From assembly GCA_904066235.2 (NCBI GenBank), contig CAJFCV020000001.1, positions 7,564,001 through 7,628,000 on the forward strand: a DNA stretch of 64,000 nucleotides, written 5' to 3'. The stretch comes from Bursaphelenchus xylophilus. Its lineage: Eukaryota > Nematoda > Chromadorea > Rhabditida > Aphelenchoididae. Made by a program: the position numbers and the translations under genes. This document shows positions 62,201-64,000 of the stretch, in pieces. Position 1 is the first letter of the stretch. Every line of letters begins with the position of its first letter. The notes below the pieces were generated by a model that was given only the letters and a program-made list of their open reading frames with translations, was not told the DNA's origin and ran no database searches.

Positions 62201-64000
62201 TTTTTATCGAAATATCTTGTGGAATTTTACAGTAAATTTGGAAAATATCTCAGGTAGGTTTGTCGTGTCATGGATGACAGTTTTAGGCATAAATTATGTG
62301 TCCGGGACGTAGTGGTAGTTGCTGAAATGCTCTCAAATTTTGTAAAAACTGCAGCGATAGAGCCTGCTGAAGCGTTGTATCATACAATATCAAGTCACGT
62401 TTTGGATTCATTGCCTATTATTTGTAATGGATATCACATTCGGATGGTCGACGAATTGACTCACTTAGGGAAAGAACTCTTTTTATCAATTTATGAGGGC
62501 ATGACAGCCACTCGGCTTGAAATCTCAACTTTGGAAACGATGAGCATCTTGGAAGATTCGGGGAATTTCAAAGTTGGACCTTTCTCCGTTCCCAAAGGGC
62601 CTTTTCCACCGAGTTCTTTGAATGAGTTCAATATCAACGCTAAGTCGACGGCATTGAACGCCTTACGTGTAGCCAGAGGCTTCGCCGCCGGTAAGCCCAT
62701 TATGTTGGAAGGGATGCCGGGAAGTGGAAAGTCTAGTTTGATTGGAGCCTTGGCACAAGTCAGTGGAAACCACCTCATAAGATTGAATCTGTCAGATCAA
62801 ACAGTAAGTAAATATTTATTTCACTTGCACCGATTAGAGAGAGTTCTTTTCATTAATTTTGTGACGCCCTTGCAGGAAGTGACAGATCTTTTCGGCTCCG
62901 ACGTCCCAATCACACTGCCAGATGGAACGGTGTCATTCACCTGGAAGGATGGTCCAATATTAAAAGCGTTAAAAGAAGGAAGCTGGGTTCTGCTGGATGA
63001 AATGAATCTCGCACCTCAGGCCATTTTGGAAGCCTTGAATTCCTGTTTTGATTTCCGAAAGACCTTATACATCTCGGAACTCGGCCGTTCATTTGTTGTC
63101 GATTCCGAAAAGCCGGCTCTATTTTTTGCTTGTCAGAATCCTGAACGAATGGGAGGGAATCGGCATTCACTTCCAAAGTCATTCCTGAACAGATTTGTTA
63201 CCATCTTCACCAAGGATATGGATGACGAAGATTTTAAGTCCATCGTTAATTTTGTTGTTAAAAAAGCCGGCTTAAAACAGGATGCTGAGGTTTTCATTAG
63301 GATCCACAGTTTTTGCAACGAAAGGATTAGTGTACGGAAAGGAAGCGGAGTGCCTGGAGCACCTCTGGAATACAATTTGCGAGATCTAATGAGGTTTATT
63401 GATTGTTCCAAAAAGGTGGGCGGTTGTGATCATATTTGTTAATTTTCAGTGTGATATTTTGAGTTCTTTGGACTTGGTCTATTTGGCCAGATTGTGGAAC
63501 GTGCGTGATAGAATCAATGTGAGTTACAAAGGATGTTATTGAACGTTTATTTTTCTGTTTTAGTATCGCAATGAAATTTCCCAGAGTGTGTTGAATCTGA
63601 AGACCACGCCTTGTCCCGTTGTGTTAGCTTTGAAGGATGAGAATTTAAAGATATTGGAATGGGATTTTAAGGCAGATTTCTCCACGGACTTTAAGCCTTT
63701 GTCTTGCCAATTGAAGATACTACAGAACCTGGTCATTTGTGTGGAAGGTGGTTTATTGGCACTGTTGGTTGGCCCGGCGTCTTGTGGGAAAGAGAAATTG
63801 GTCACGTTTACATCACAACTTTTCCGGACTCGCCTTAACGTGATTAAATTAAACAGTGAAACGGACGCTCAAGATCTTTTGGGATCTTATGAACATGTAA
63901 GTTGCTCTGTAAAAACGTAAACAATTTTCAAGATCGTCGATGCGGACGCCGTGAAGGAATGTGTGGAACGTGTAGTTCATTTGTCGAATACAAAGAAGCT
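56206..64000 (+). CDS. mdn-1: Midasin (MDN1/Rea1), 5' part, runs off window
   Basis: Giant dynein-like AAA ATPase that removes assembly factors (Ytm1, Rsa4) from pre-60S ribosomes. Exons: 56206-56295, 56331-56438, 56478-56908, 56942 to ~57207, 57242-57553, 57592-58119, 58160-58353, 58391-58781, 58825-59141, 59176 to ~59569, 59640-59957, 62060-62252, 62286 to ~62803, ~62875-63414, ~63451-63520, ~63564-63895, ~63931 on. Successive AAA modules are visible: Walker A GPLFSGRSSLAKA, LLNGETGIGKTRL, LLEGETSTGKTTV, LVGETGCGKTAV, MLEGMPGSGKSSL, and a degenerate LVGPASCGKEKL. Walker B sites: LLLDEINMGTSE, VILDELNLAPTE, LLIDEISLANDS, VLLDEMNLAPQA. The predicted start MKKRNKVKGFESRLAE puts the first P-loop only ~30 residues in, so more N-terminus may lie upstream. 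The 2.1 kb intron 59958-62059 is transposon-filled. Confidence 0.93.
60006..61018. mobile_element. CAAGGG-type foldback, TAA duplication, in midasin intron
   Basis: Starts CAAGGGAATGGTCTGAACTT and ends AAGTTCAGACCATTCCCTTG; TAA on both sides (60003-60005, 61019-61021). Contains the complete element 60126-60581. A tRNA-type B box TTGGTTCGATTCCGGGG is at about 60838-60855. Same terminal family as 33866-34657. Confidence 0.85.
60126..60581. mobile_element. CAAGGA-type element nested in the preceding one
   Basis: Starts CAAGGAAAGTACTTCTATG and ends CATAGAAGTACTTTCCTCG; TAA on both sides (60123-60125, 60582-60584). Arms share GTATGGAGTTACAGGTCGAG and GATTCAGAATATGTAAAAA in inverse order. 456 bp, no coding potential. 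Confidence 0.85.
61496..61993. mobile_element. TTTGCGGGCA 17-bp-repeat foldback in midasin intron
   Basis: Left end GGCGTCGCGACACTTGCGGG, right end inverse CCCGCAAGTGTGCGCCCGCC; flanked by GTTTGAAT (61488-61495, 61994-62001). Each arm carries tandem 17-bp units (CCGACATTTGCGGGCAG and variants). Same plan as the GGGGACAAAA elements but unrelated unit sequence. Overlapping open frames in all phases are artefacts. Confidence 0.85.

Overview
This is eukaryotic (animal) nuclear DNA, most likely from a nematode. Genes are split by very short introns (about 32-50 bp) with GT...(T)TTAG borders, same-strand neighbours are often only 100-200 bp apart, and the proteins are metazoan orthologues, including a haf-type TAPL transporter and a gon-2/gtl-type TRPM channel. 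I see no prokaryotic features. Species is not identifiable. Exon borders were read by eye from splice consensus, reading phase and family homology; for most genes the exon phases close exactly. Single coordinates may be off by 1-2 bases.

Layout. (1) 982-8309 (+): 3' part of a TRPM channel gene, whose large introns are transposon-filled. (2) 8472-13444 (-): complete SF3B1, converging on TRPM. (3) 13772-20637 (+): complete synaptojanin, divergent from SF3B1, with a 2.8 kb repeat-filled intron. (4) 20973-23121 (-): Groucho/TLE. (5) 25152-28994 (-): SMG5-like Est1/PIN protein, directly downstream of (6) 29121-32285 (-): cytosolic asparaginyl-tRNA synthetase; a likely two-gene operon. (7) 32.3-43.5 kb: an 11 kb gene-free island of nested foldback transposons. 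(8) 43539-45256 (-): unrecognised Pro-rich protein; (9) 45651-48794 (-): DOT1 H3K79 methyltransferase. (10) 50643-53520 (-): TAPL/HAF ABC half-transporter, directly downstream of (11) 53706-55466 (-): BRD7/BRD9 bromodomain protein; a second likely operon. (12) 56206-64000+ (+): 5' part of midasin (MDN1), running off the window.

The genes are mostly conserved housekeeping genes (splicing, tRNA charging, NMD, ribosome assembly, chromatin) plus two membrane-signalling genes. No pathway unites them.

The striking part is the mobile DNA. At least four kinds of inverted-repeat (foldback) elements fill introns and intergenic space. (a) Elements starting CAAGGG/CAAGGA with 3-bp target duplications (TAA/TTA/TCA), many carrying tRNA-like A and B boxes. 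(b) Foldbacks whose arms are arrays of 17-bp units, in two families of unrelated unit sequence, with 8-9 bp target duplications. (c) TA-flanked elements with CAGGGTG or AAAGAGNG termini. (d) A mariner-type palindrome whose two arms give internal 'empty site' proof for the insertions nested in it. The arm-embedded tRNA-like modules and the shared 17-bp architecture are the best candidates for something undescribed.
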